A stretch of DNA of 6,087 nt from Desulfobulbaceae bacterium UBA5173 (GTDB taxonomy: Bacteria; Desulfobacterota; Desulfobulbia; Desulfobulbales; Desulfobulbaceae). Made by a program: the position numbers and the translations under genes. The DNA is taken from NCBI GenBank assembly GCA_002413355.1, contig DHWV01000057.1:39850-45936 (forward strand), read 5' to 3'. Positions 1 to 6,000 of this stretch are shown in pieces; position 1 is the stretch's first letter, and every line of letters starts with the position of its first letter. The notes beneath the pieces are model-generated. The model was not told the DNA's origin. It ran no database searches and was given only the letters and a program-made list of their open reading frames with translations.

Positions 1-639
1 CTGTTCACCGCCGGTGACGGCGTGGGCGCGTCCGGCCACAAGTTCTCCTCCGGTTCTCATGCCGAAGGACGCATTGTTGGCAAACAGATGGTCAAGTACT
101 GCCGCGACAATGCCAGCTTCAAGCCTGAGCTGGCCCAGACCGCAGCCGAGCTGGCCGCCGAGATATACGCTCCTGTGACCCGCTACCTGCAGCATGTCGG
201 CGCGAGCACCGCTGCCGATGTCAACCCGAACTACTGCAAGCCTCAGGGCATCATGATGCGCCTGATGAAGGCGACTGACGAGTACGGCGGCGGCGTTGCC
301 ACCTACTACATGACCTCCGGCAAGATGCTGAACATCTGCCTCGACCTTCTGCGGATGTTGCGCGAAGATGCCGAGAAGATGGCTGCTGGCGACCTGCATG
401 AGCTGATGCGCGCTTGGGAGAACTATCACCGCATTTGGTGCGTAGAGACCCACATTCGTCACATCGAGTTCCGTCAGGAGTCCCGTTATCCTGGCTTCTA
501 CTACCGTTCCGACTACCCGACTGTTGACGATGCCAACTGGAAGGCCTTCGTTAACTCCACCTTCAATCCTGCAACCAAGGAATGGAAGTGCGAGAAGGTC
601 GAATGCATCAACATCGTTGAGACCCAGCCTTGGATCTAA
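1..639 (+). CDS. aprA: Adenylylsulfate (APS) reductase alpha subunit, C-terminal part
   Basis: Partial gene, open at the left edge; the last 212 codons and the TAA stop are present, about a third of the usual length of roughly 650 residues. AprA is the FAD-containing catalytic subunit of the cytoplasmic AprAB heterodimer, which reduces APS to AMP and sulfite. Its two electrons arrive through the ferredoxin-like AprB. Seen at the start of the fragment is the glycine-rich stretch LFTAGDGVGASGHKFSSGSH, the FAD-contacting segment typical of AprA within the fumarate reductase/succinate dehydrogenase flavoprotein family; its histidines lie near the active site in that family. The helical C-terminal domain follows, with the AprA-typical block RAWENYHRIW and RQESRYPGFYYRSDYP near fragment residues 133-171. 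The extreme C-terminus (VECINIVETQPWI) looks less conserved. aprB is expected just upstream, outside the window. A terminator follows 90 bases after the stop, so qmoA is probably not simply co-transcribed at full level. The family call is very secure. Confidence 0.96.
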   Translation: MFTAGDGVGASGHKFSSGSHAEGRIVGKQMVKYCRDNASFKPELAQTAAELAAEIYAPVTRYLQHVGASTAADVNPNYCKPQGIMMRLMKATDEYGGGVATYYMTSGKMLNICLDLLRMLREDAEKMAAGDLHELMRAWENYHRIWCVETHIRHIEFRQESRYPGFYYRSDYPTVDDANWKAFVNSTFNPATKEWKCEKVECINIVETQPWI

Positions 640-697
640 TCTGAGGACGGTCGGCGGATCATGCGTTGGGCAGGACGTGCGGCATTCGGCGTTTCTG

Positions 698-730
698 TCC
701 ACTGCGGTTCCGCCGCAAGATGTCAGTGGA
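698..730 (+). other. Hairpin abutting the aprA terminator
   Basis: TCCACTG (698-704) is exactly complementary to CAGTGGA (724-730). Between them, TGCGG (703-707) can alternatively pair with CCGCA (713-717). The outer stem ends on the base where the terminator stem begins, so the two helices could stack coaxially or compete at that point. The likely role is in 3'-end formation or protection of the abundant apr mRNA; this is inference from pairing alone. Confidence 0.45.
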
Positions 731-766
731 ATCTCCAGGCTCCTGCGGGGTCTGGAGATTTTTATT
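730..766 (+). terminator. Intrinsic terminator after aprA
   Basis: A perfect 9-bp stem, AATCTCCAG (730-738) with CTGGAGATT (752-760), continues inward through G739-T751, C740-G750, T741-G749, C742-G748 and C743-G747 to a three-base TGC loop. The right arm runs directly into a T tract (759-763, then ATT). This is a textbook rho-independent terminator oriented with aprA. It separates apr transcription from qmo and probably lets some read-through pass, which would fit apr being made in excess over the membrane complex. Confidence 0.88.
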
Positions 767-779
767 AGGTTCTGTTTGA

Positions 780-823
780 CCTAAGCCGCATGGTGCTGGG
801 TTTTCAGCATTCTGCGGCTCAGG
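780..823 (+). promoter_or_regulatory. Long imperfect hairpin/inverted repeat in the qmoA upstream region
   Basis: AGCCGCA (784-790) pairs with TGCGGCT (813-819) and TGCTG (794-798) with CAGCA (805-809). Two G-T wobbles (792-811, 793-810) join these blocks, with one mismatch (791/812). Outside, CCT (780-782) pairs with AGG (821-823) across one mismatch. The loop is GGTTTT. No T tract follows, so this is not a canonical terminator. It could be a 5'-leader structure, an mRNA-stabilising element, a processed 3' end for read-through apr mRNA, or a DNA-level operator near the qmo promoter. Function unknown; the pairing is seen directly. Confidence 0.55.
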
Positions 824-840
824 TGAACCAGAAATACAAT
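812..840 (+). promoter_or_regulatory. Possible qmoABC promoter (good -10, poor -35)
   Basis: TACAAT at 835-840 matches the sigma-70 -10 consensus at 5 of 6 positions and would place transcription start near 847, about 27 bases before the qmoA start. The hexamer 17 bases upstream (CTGCGG, 812-817) is a poor -35 and lies in the right arm of the hairpin, so activator dependence is conceivable. TTGACC at 776-781 resembles a -35 but has no -10 at proper spacing. Tentative. Confidence 0.3.
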
Positions 841-862
841 TCATCAATACCAGCAGTTTTAT

Positions 863-868
863 GGAGGT
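863..868 (+). promoter_or_regulatory. qmoA ribosome binding site (sets the start)
   Basis: GGAGGT lies 5 bases before the ATG at 874. It fixes the qmoA start there rather than at the in-frame ATG at 790, which sits inside the upstream hairpin, has no Shine-Dalgarno sequence and would add 28 residues unlike the family N-terminus. Confidence 0.85.
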
Positions 869-873
869 TTGGC

Positions 874-2124
874 ATGAGCAATGCTGAAAAAACTGGCGCG
901 GTGCTGGTTGTGGGCGGCGGCATCAGCGGACTGACCGCTGCGCTGGAAGCTGCGGAAGTAGGCAAAGATGTGTTCCTGATTGAACGGAATCCCTACTTCG
1001 GCGGCCGTGTGGCCCAGCTCAATCAGTATTTTCCGAAACTTTGTCCGCCGTCCTGCGGCCTGGAAATCAACTTCAAGCGCGTGAAGAACAACCGCCTCAT
1101 CCGCACCTACACCATGACCACGGTCAAGGCGGTGTCCGGCGGGCCGGGCAACTACGAGGTGACGCTGGAGACCGCGCCGCGCTATGTTAACTCCAACTGC
1201 ACTGCCTGCGGCGACTGCGCCCAAGCCTGCACCGACGAGATTGATAACGCCTTCAACCTCGGCATGAACAAGAGCAAGGCGATTTACCTGCCGCACGAGA
1301 TGGCCTTCCCGCGCCGTTATGTGCTGGCCAAGCATGCCTGCTCCTCGCAGTGTCTTGAGGCGGTGAAAGCGGCCTGCAAGTACAACGCGATTGACACCGA
1401 CATGCAGACCGAGACCGTCACTCTGCATGTCGGCTCCATCGTCTGGGCGACCGGCTGGAATCCGTATAACGCCAGCAAGCTGACCAACCTGAAGCCGGAG
1501 TCCTCTTCCGCGATCATCACCAACATGATGATGGAGCGGATGGCGGCGGACAACGGCCCGACCGGCGGCAAGATCGTCCGGCCTGGCGACGGCAAGGAAA
1601 TTGAGTCCATCGCCTTTGTCCAGTGCGCAGGGTCCCGCGACGAGAACCATCTCGAATACTGCTCCTACATCTGCTGCATGGCCACCTTCAAGCAGATGAC
1701 CTATGTCCGCGAGCGGCATCCAAACGCCAAAATTTACGTTTTCTACATTGACCTGCGCACGCCGGGCAAGTACGAGCATTTCCGCGAGAAGCTGCGTACC
1801 GATGCCAACGCCGAGTTCATCAAGGGCAAGGTGGCAGACATTGTCGCCGAAAGCGACGGCGGTGTGACCGTGATCGCTGAGAACGCTGTCACCGGCGCGA
1901 AAATTCGGCAGAAAGTTGACATGTGCGTGCTGGCCACCGGAATGCAGCCCGCGTTGGGCGAGCAGGGCAGGGCACTCGGCCTGAAGATGGACAGCAACGG
2001 CTTTGTGATTTCTGAGCCTGAAAAGGGCATGATCGCCGCAGGCTGCGCCAAATCCGCCGCTGACGTGTACACCTGCGCCCAGTCGGCCACCGCTGCTGCC
2101 CTCAAAGCCATTCAGACCGCATAG
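874..2124 (+). CDS. qmoA: Quinone-interacting membrane-bound oxidoreductase subunit QmoA (HdrA-like flavoprotein)
   Basis: A 416-residue cytoplasmic FAD subunit of the QmoABC complex, which carries electrons from menaquinol to APS reductase. Residues 9-20 hold the Rossmann FAD motif (VVGGGISGL), followed by an acidic/basic end (IERNPYFGGR) and the family segment LCPPSC (57-61). A ferredoxin-like insertion follows: C109, C112, C115 and C119 form a CxxCxxCxxxC run, and C156, C160 and C168 form a degenerate second run. A central block C251, C263, C267, C268 matches the HdrA active-centre cluster pattern Cx(11-12)CxxxCC. The C-terminal FAD-binding end has VLATGMQP (352-359) and a GCAKSAADVYTCAQSATAAA helix. 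Length is normal for QmoA. It lacks the N-terminal and C-terminal Fe-S domains of full HdrA, which QmoB has. It is first in the operon, with qmoB 18 bases downstream. The neighbouring aprA and qmoBC make the assignment firm. Confidence 0.95.
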   Translation: MSNAEKTGAVLVVGGGISGLTAALEAAEVGKDVFLIERNPYFGGRVAQLNQYFPKLCPPSCGLEINFKRVKNNRLIRTYTMTTVKAVSGGPGNYEVTLETAPRYVNSNCTACGDCAQACTDEIDNAFNLGMNKSKAIYLPHEMAFPRRYVLAKHACSSQCLEAVKAACKYNAIDTDMQTETVTLHVGSIVWATGWNPYNASKLTNLKPESSSAIITNMMMERMAADNGPTGGKIVRPGDGKEIESIAFVQCAGSRDENHLEYCSYICCMATFKQMTYVRERHPNAKIYVFYIDLRTPGKYEHFREKLRTDANAEFIKGKVADIVAESDGGVTVIAENAVTGAKIRQKVDMCVLATGMQPALGEQGRALGLKMDSNGFVISEPEKGMIAAGCAKSAADVYTCAQSATAAALKAIQTA

Positions 2125-2125
2125 C

Positions 2126-2133
2126 AGGAGGAG
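2126..2133 (+). promoter_or_regulatory. qmoB ribosome binding site
   Basis: AGGAGGAG is a near-perfect anti-Shine-Dalgarno complement starting just after the qmoA stop codon. It sits 9 bases before the qmoB ATG and supports tightly linked translation of qmoA and qmoB. Confidence 0.8.
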
Positions 2134-2142
2134 AAGAGAACA

Positions 2143-4383
2143 ATGAGCAAAGTATATGGTGCGTATCTCTGCACAGGCTGCGGCATTGGCAATGTCCTTG
2201 ATGCCGAAGGGCTGAAAGATGCCGCGTCCGAGACCGGCATAAAAATGCAGGAGCATGACTGCCTCTGTGGTGCGGACGGCTTGGCCCTGATCAACAAGGA
2301 CATCGCCGAGAAAGGGGTGAACACCCTCGTAATCTGCGCCTGCTCGCCCCGCGTGATGCAGGACGTGTTCAATTTCGGCGAAAACACCATCACCATCCGG
2401 GGTAACCTGCGCGAGCAGGTTGCGTGGGCCGCCGGTGATGCCGAGAAAGGCGACGAGTTCATTCAGGAGCTGGGCGAGGACTATGTCCGCATGGCTGTCA
2501 CCCGCGCTCAGAAGAGCGAGCTGCCCAAGCCCTATCTGCTGGAGAACATCAGCAAGCGCATTTTGGTCATGGGCGGCGGCATCGCCGGTCTGACCGCAGC
2601 CACCGAAGCCGCCAAGGCGGGCTACGAGGTCACGCTGGTGGAGAAGACCGCCAAGCTGGGCGGCAAGGCCCTGGGCTGGCGCAAGATGTTCCCCACCGCC
2701 TATCCCTACTCCCAGCTGGAGCAGCCGAACATCGAGCAGCTTGTCGCCGCCGCCACCGGCAGCAGCAAGATCACGGTCAAGACTGAGACTGAAGTTGCCC
2801 GCATCGGCGGCGCGCCAGGCGCGTTCAAGGTGTCCTTCAAGGCCGCTGGTGAGAAAAACGAGTGGGATGCTCCGGCCAAGGTGACCGTTGACGAGCAGGA
2901 GAAGATAGACAAGGGCGAGAAAGAGGATCCCAACGCCGGTCTGCAAAAATACACCGCTGCTGATCCCAACGCCGATATTTACGGCGCAGTTGTGCTAGCC
3001 ACTGGCTGGCGGCCCGCTGATGTTTCTGAGTACGAGCATCTGGGCTACGGCAAGCTGAAGAATGTTGTCACCAACGCCGAGTTTGAGAAGCTGGCCAAGG
3101 AAGGTCGGGTTCCGGCTAAGGTTGCGTTCATTCAAAGCCCCGGCGGCAAGGACAACGACCGCGATTTCCCCTACTGCAACTCTGTCACCTCGATGGTGGC
3201 CCTGAAGCAGGCGCAGTATGTCTGCGACGACAACGAGAACGGCCAAGCCTACATACTCTATCAGCATATCCGCACCCCCGGCAACACCGAGCTGTTCTAC
3301 AAGGGGATGCAGCAGCGCGACGGCGTGTTCATGACCAAGGCCGCTGTGACCAAGGTGGAGGAATGCGGCTCCGGTCTGAAAGTGACTGCCGAGAACACAC
3401 TGCTCGGCGAGAACTTGGAACTGACCGTGGACATGGTGGTGCTGGCCGCAGGCATGGTGCCGACCACAGCCGACGCGCCTACCGTCAACTTGGCCTACCG
3501 CCAAGGCCCGGCCTTCTTGGATTTGGATTTGTTTGACGGCTACGCTGACTCTCACTTCATCTGCTTCCCCTACGAAACCCGGCGCACTGGTGTGTACACC
3601 TGCGGCGGCGTGCGCAAGGCAGAGACGATGGAGGAGACCATTGACGACGCGACCGGCGCGGCCCTGAAGGCGATTCAGTGTATCGAGTCCGCCAACCGGG
3701 GCGTGGCCGTACATCCGCGTTCCGGCGACATGACCTTCCCGGACTTCTTCTTCCAGCGTTGCACCCAGTGCAAACGCTGCACCGAGGAATGTCCGTTCGG
3801 CGCACTGGACGACGACGCGAAAGGCACGCCGCTGCCCAACCCGACCCGCTGCCGCCGCTGCGGCACCTGCATGGGAGCCTGCCCGGAGCGGATCATCGGT
3901 TTTGCCGATTACAACATTGACATGATCGGCTCGATGGTTAAGGCCATCAACGTGCCGGATGATGACGAAGACAAGCTCCGCATTGCGGTCTTTGTCTGCG
4001 AGAACGACGCATATCCGGCTCTCGACATGGCAGGTATGCGCCGCAACAAGCTGAACACGCTGGTGCGCTTCATTCCGGTGCGCTGCCTCGGCTCAGTGAA
4101 CATGGTCTGGATCAAGGACGCGATGTCCTCCGGCATGGACGGCGTGCTGCTGCTCGGCTGCCGCTACGGCGACAACTACCAGTGCCATTTCGTCAAAGGC
4201 TCTGAAATCGCCAACCGTCGCATGGCCAACATTGGCGAGACCCTTGGCACCCTTGGTCTGGAGCCGGAGCGCGTTGCCGCCGAGCAGGTGGCGATCACCG
4301 ACTACGACAAGATTCCTGGCATCATCGAGAGCTTTGTCGAGTCCATAAAAGAGATGGGGCCGAACCCGTTCAAGGGCTTCTGA
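2143..4383 (+). CDS. qmoB: Quinone-interacting membrane-bound oxidoreductase subunit QmoB (HdrA/MvhD-like)
   Basis: A 746-residue soluble subunit of QmoABC, of normal length. Domains in order are as follows. First is an HdrA-type N-terminal Fe-S domain with C10, C13 (CTGCGIG), C40, C42 (CLCG) and C65, C67 (CACSPR). A thioredoxin-reductase-like FAD domain has GGGIAGL at 144-150, a highly charged lysine/glutamate insertion around 250-270, and VVLATGWRP and VVLAAGMVP strands. Next is a two-[4Fe-4S] ferredoxin domain with C540, C543, C546, C550 and C570, C573, C576, C580, each run followed by proline. Last is an MvhD/FrhD-like domain (about 612-746) with C619, C648, C673 and C681 (LGCRYGDNYQCHF). 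The central HdrA cluster site is degenerate: only C345 remains, with S332, T349 and S350 at the other ligand positions. The role is to take electrons from QmoC/QmoA and pass them toward AprAB; an additional soluble donor or acceptor at the MvhD-like tail has been suggested for this family. The ATG has a strong ribosome binding site. Confidence 0.95.
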   Translation: MSKVYGAYLCTGCGIGNVLDAEGLKDAASETGIKMQEHDCLCGADGLALINKDIAEKGVNTLVICACSPRVMQDVFNFGENTITIRGNLREQVAWAAGDAEKGDEFIQELGEDYVRMAVTRAQKSELPKPYLLENISKRILVMGGGIAGLTAATEAAKAGYEVTLVEKTAKLGGKALGWRKMFPTAYPYSQLEQPNIEQLVAAATGSSKITVKTETEVARIGGAPGAFKVSFKAAGEKNEWDAPAKVTVDEQEKIDKGEKEDPNAGLQKYTAADPNADIYGAVVLATGWRPADVSEYEHLGYGKLKNVVTNAEFEKLAKEGRVPAKVAFIQSPGGKDNDRDFPYCNSVTSMVALKQAQYVCDDNENGQAYILYQHIRTPGNTELFYKGMQQRDGVFMTKAAVTKVEECGSGLKVTAENTLLGENLELTVDMVVLAAGMVPTTADAPTVNLAYRQGPAFLDLDLFDGYADSHFICFPYETRRTGVYTCGGVRKAETMEETIDDATGAALKAIQCIESANRGVAVHPRSGDMTFPDFFFQRCTQCKRCTEECPFGALDDDAKGTPLPNPTRCRRCGTCMGACPERIIGFADYNIDMIGSMVKAINVPDDDEDKLRIAVFVCENDAYPALDMAGMRRNKLNTLVRFIPVRCLGSVNMVWIKDAMSSGMDGVLLLGCRYGDNYQCHFVKGSEIANRRMANIGETLGTLGLEPERVAAEQVAITDYDKIPGIIESFVESIKEMGPNPFKGF

Positions 4384-4405
4384 TCTCCCTGCCGCGCTGA
4401 ACCCT

Positions 4406-4434
4406 CGCCTGCCGGACGTGCTGTCTGGCAGGCG
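4406..4434 (+). other. Hairpin in the qmoB-qmoC gap
   Basis: CGCCTGCC (4406-4413) is exactly complementary to GGCAGGCG (4427-4434). The stem continues inward with G4414-T4426, G4415-C4425, A4416-T4424 and C4417-G4423, giving 12 pairs around a five-base loop. No T tract follows, so full termination is unlikely. It may protect the 3' end of the qmoAB message, pause polymerase, or set a lower qmoC level. It lies 32 bases before the chosen qmoC start. Confidence 0.6.
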
Positions 4435-4455
4435 GCGGCCAAATGATCACCTTTC

Positions 4456-4460
4456 AGGAG
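4456..4460 (+). promoter_or_regulatory. qmoC ribosome binding site (decides between starts)
   Basis: AGGAG sits 6 bases before GTG 4467 and 12 bases before ATG 4473. It lies inside the reading frame that would begin at ATG 4443, whose own upstream sequence has only a weak purine run. Spacing favours the GTG. Confidence 0.6.
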
Positions 4461-4466
4461 AATATT

Positions 4467-5663
4467 GTGAACATGCAGCCAAACATAGACTTTATCAAAG
4501 AAATGAAGGAAGCAGGCGGCGATACGCTGAAAAAATGCTTCCAGTGTGCCACCTGCTCAGTGGTTTGCCCGCTGTCCACGGACGCGAACCCCTTTCCCCG
4601 ACGGCAGATGCTTTTTGCCCAGTGGGGTTTGAAAGACAAGCTGATCGGCGACCCCAGCATCCTGCTCTGCCATCAGTGCGGCGACTGCACCGCCTACTGC
4701 CCGCGTGGGGCGCGGCCCGGCGATGTGATGGGCGCAGTCCGCGCTGCCGCTTACAAGCATTATGGCTGGCCATCCTTTCTGGCCAATCTGGCCAGCAGCG
4801 GCCAGAACCTGCCGGTGCTGCTCGCCATTCCGGCGGCGGTTGTTTTCATTATGTGGCTGATCTCTGGTTCGCATGTGCCTGCGGCCAAAGATTTTGTTGA
4901 CATCGGCTACAGCCAGTTCTTCGGCCACTGGGATTTCAAGATGCTTCCGAAGACAACCTTCTTCATTGACTTCTTCATGATTCCAACCTTCTTGCTGTCG
5001 CTGTTCGGAGCGTTCAAGGGCGTGACGGCAATGTGGAAAAAGATGACCGAAAACGCCGGGCTGGGCGAGCCGCTTTGTCAGCCGTCACCGATTCAGTTTG
5101 TCAAAGAATTCCTGTGGCCGTCTGTGCAGGAGATCGTCCGGCATGACCGCTTCAAACAATGCGAGGCAAATCAAAATCGGGTCAGAGGTCATCAGCCGCT
5201 GATGTGGGCGTTCATCGGTTTGCTTTTCGTCACCGGGTATTCGTTTTTTGCCCAGGATTTTCTCGGTCAGTTCATTGAGGGACTGCACGGGCCGATGTCC
5301 ATGTGGAACCCAGTCAAGATCGTCGCCAACGTAGCGGCAATTTCGCTGATCGCCGGTGCCGCCATCCTTTGGGGCAACCGCAGCCAGATGGAGGATGAGG
5401 GAAAGGCTGTCAGCACCTTTTATGACTGGTTTCTGATTTGGATGATCATGGCTGTCGGCGTGACCGGCCTCGGCGCTGAAGTGCTGCGTCTGCTCGGCAT
5501 TCCCGGCCTTGGCTACATAGCCTATTATCTGCATCTGGTTTCGGTCATGATGTTGTTCCTCTACATGCCGTACACCAAGTTTGCGCATCTGGTCTATCGA
5601 ACCTTTGCGATGGCGTTTGAGCGGTACCGCGAATCGGCTTATGTGAAAAATCACTGCTATTGA
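4467..5663 (+). CDS. qmoC: Quinone-interacting membrane-bound oxidoreductase subunit QmoC (HdrC/HdrE-like)
   Basis: The 398-residue membrane anchor and quinol-oxidising subunit of QmoABC, a fusion of an HdrC-like Fe-S domain with an HdrE/NarI-like haem b membrane domain. Two ferredoxin motifs bind [4Fe-4S] clusters: C24, C27, C30, C34 (CFQCATCSVVCP) and C68, C71, C74, C78 (CHQCGDCTAYCP). About six hydrophobic segments follow, near residues 116-134, 163-183, 246-262, 283-303, 320-343 and 349-368. Histidines H242, H274, H356 and H373 lie in or beside membrane segments and are candidate haem ligands. It takes electrons from menaquinol in the cytoplasmic membrane and hands them to QmoA/QmoB. The start is taken as GTG 4467 because of AGGAG at 4456-4460; ATG 4443 (8 residues longer) and ATG 4473 (2 shorter) remain possible. 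It is last in the operon and followed by a terminator. Confidence 0.94.
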   Translation: MNMQPNIDFIKEMKEAGGDTLKKCFQCATCSVVCPLSTDANPFPRRQMLFAQWGLKDKLIGDPSILLCHQCGDCTAYCPRGARPGDVMGAVRAAAYKHYGWPSFLANLASSGQNLPVLLAIPAAVVFIMWLISGSHVPAAKDFVDIGYSQFFGHWDFKMLPKTTFFIDFFMIPTFLLSLFGAFKGVTAMWKKMTENAGLGEPLCQPSPIQFVKEFLWPSVQEIVRHDRFKQCEANQNRVRGHQPLMWAFIGLLFVTGYSFFAQDFLGQFIEGLHGPMSMWNPVKIVANVAAISLIAGAAILWGNRSQMEDEGKAVSTFYDWFLIWMIMAVGVTGLGAEVLRLLGIPGLGYIAYYLHLVSVMMLFLYMPYTKFAHLVYRTFAMAFERYRESAYVKNHCY

Positions 5664-5674
5664 GTCAAAGCGCA

Positions 5675-5715
5675 TGTTCCGCAGGCTGACACTTCCCGCC
5701 TGCGGAACAGATTTT
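5675..5715 (+). terminator. Terminator after qmoC
   Basis: A perfect 12-bp stem, TGTTCCGCAGGC (5675-5686) with GCCTGCGGAACA (5698-5709), encloses an 11-base loop and is followed by GATTTT. It begins 11 bases after the qmoC stop codon. The T tract is short, but the stem is strong and the position is right. A weak A/T hairpin (AAAAAG 5720-5725 with CTTTTT 5733-5738, then more T) could act as a backup, though it overlaps the tRNA promoter. Confidence 0.8.
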
Positions 5716-5728
5716 GCAGAAAAAGAGC

Positions 5729-5756
5729 TTGACTTTTTATTTTTTGCGACTATAAT
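5729..5756 (+). promoter_or_regulatory. Sigma-70 promoter of the tRNA cluster
   Basis: The -35 TTGACT (5729-5734) and perfect -10 TATAAT (5751-5756) are separated by 16 bases, with T tracts in the spacer. Transcription should start near 5763, only about 6 bases before the first tRNA, giving a very short leader as is usual for stable RNA operons. It is probably the main promoter for the tRNAs and whatever follows past the window end. Confidence 0.88.
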
Positions 5757-5768
5757 AACGCATCCTGC

Positions 5769-5844
5769 GCTGGCGTAGCTCAACTGGCAGAGCACCTGAT
5801 TTGTAATCAGGGGGTTGCGGGTTCAAGTCCCATCGCCAGCTCCA
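5769..5844 (+). tRNA. tRNA-Thr (anticodon TGT)
   Basis: A 76-base cloverleaf with encoded CCA. The acceptor stem is GCTGGCG (5769-5775) with CGCCAGC (5834-5840). The D stem is GCTC/GAGC and the anticodon stem CCTGA/TCAGG, with loop TTTGTAA and anticodon TGT at 5802-5804, reading ACA (and other ACN codons by wobble or modification). The T arm GCGGG/CCCAT (5817-5833) has a G-T pair and one C-A mismatch (C5818 with A5832, canonical 50:64). The discriminator is T, then CCA at 5842-5844. It is the first gene of the tRNA transcript. Confidence 0.95.
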
Positions 5845-5850
5845 GTTGTC

Positions 5851-5892
5851 AGTATTCAGAATATATCGGAAAGCGGCTGAGTGAGTATTCAG
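5851..5892 (+). repeat. Nine-base direct repeat in the Thr-Tyr spacer
   Basis: AGTATTCAG occurs at 5851-5859 and again at 5884-5892. The second copy supplies the start of the 3' arm of the spacer hairpin; the first could pair its TCAG with the same CTGA (5877-5880), allowing an alternative, weaker fold. Possibly a remnant of local duplication. Confidence 0.5.
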
Positions 5893-5902
5893 TCGTTTTC
5901 CG
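5867..5902 (+). other. Hairpin between tRNA-Thr and tRNA-Tyr
   Basis: Bases 5867-5880 pair without a gap with 5889-5902: 14 pairs, of which two are G-T wobbles (5873-5896, 5876-5893), around the 8-base loop GTGAGTAT. No T tract follows, so it is not a standard terminator. In a tRNA precursor such a helix could be an RNase III or RNase E processing signal, or could insulate the folding of the flanking tRNAs. Pairing is seen directly; the role is inferred. Confidence 0.6.
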
Positions 5903-5915
5903 TTGGATTCTGGAC

Positions 5916-6000
5916 GGAGGGGTTCCCGAGCGGCCAAAGGGATCAGACTGTAAATCTGCCGGTTCTACCTTCGGAGGTTCGAATCCTCCCCCCTCCACCA
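5916..6000 (+). tRNA. tRNA-Tyr (anticodon GTA)
   Basis: An 85-base class II tRNA with encoded CCA. The acceptor stem is GGAGGGG (5916-5922) with CCCCTCC (5990-5996). The D stem is CCC/GGG and the anticodon arm TCAGA/TCTGC, with loop CTGTAAA and anticodon GTA at 5950-5952. There is a long variable arm (5960-5972) with a GGT/ACC helix. The T arm is GGAGG-TTCGAAT-CCTCC, followed by discriminator A and CCA at 5998-6000. The outermost anticodon-stem pair is a mismatch (T5943 with C5959, canonical 27:43). It reads UAU and UAC. Confidence 0.95.

Noticed and set aside
524..784. An 86-codon plus-strand frame from inside aprA through the terminator
   Set aside because: It overlaps aprA out of frame and reads through the terminator hairpin; no plausible start signal.
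640..873. A Rex-type operator (TTGTGA-N6-TCACAA) or sigma-54 promoter ahead of qmoA
   Set aside because: Rex is known to control sulfate reduction genes in Desulfovibrio, so I looked, but no convincing palindrome of that form and no proper -24/-12 GG-N10-GC element was seen.
859..2946. A 695-codon open frame on the minus strand spanning qmoA and the start of qmoB
   Set aside because: It is a shadow of strongly biased, GC-rich codons on the opposite strand. Its translation is low in complexity, matches no family I recognise, and the plus strand is clearly qmoA/qmoB.
4418..4900. A 160-codon plus-strand frame overlapping the start of qmoC
   Set aside because: It is out of frame with the Fe-S motifs of QmoC, rich in arginine and proline, and has no ribosome binding site; a frame shadow.
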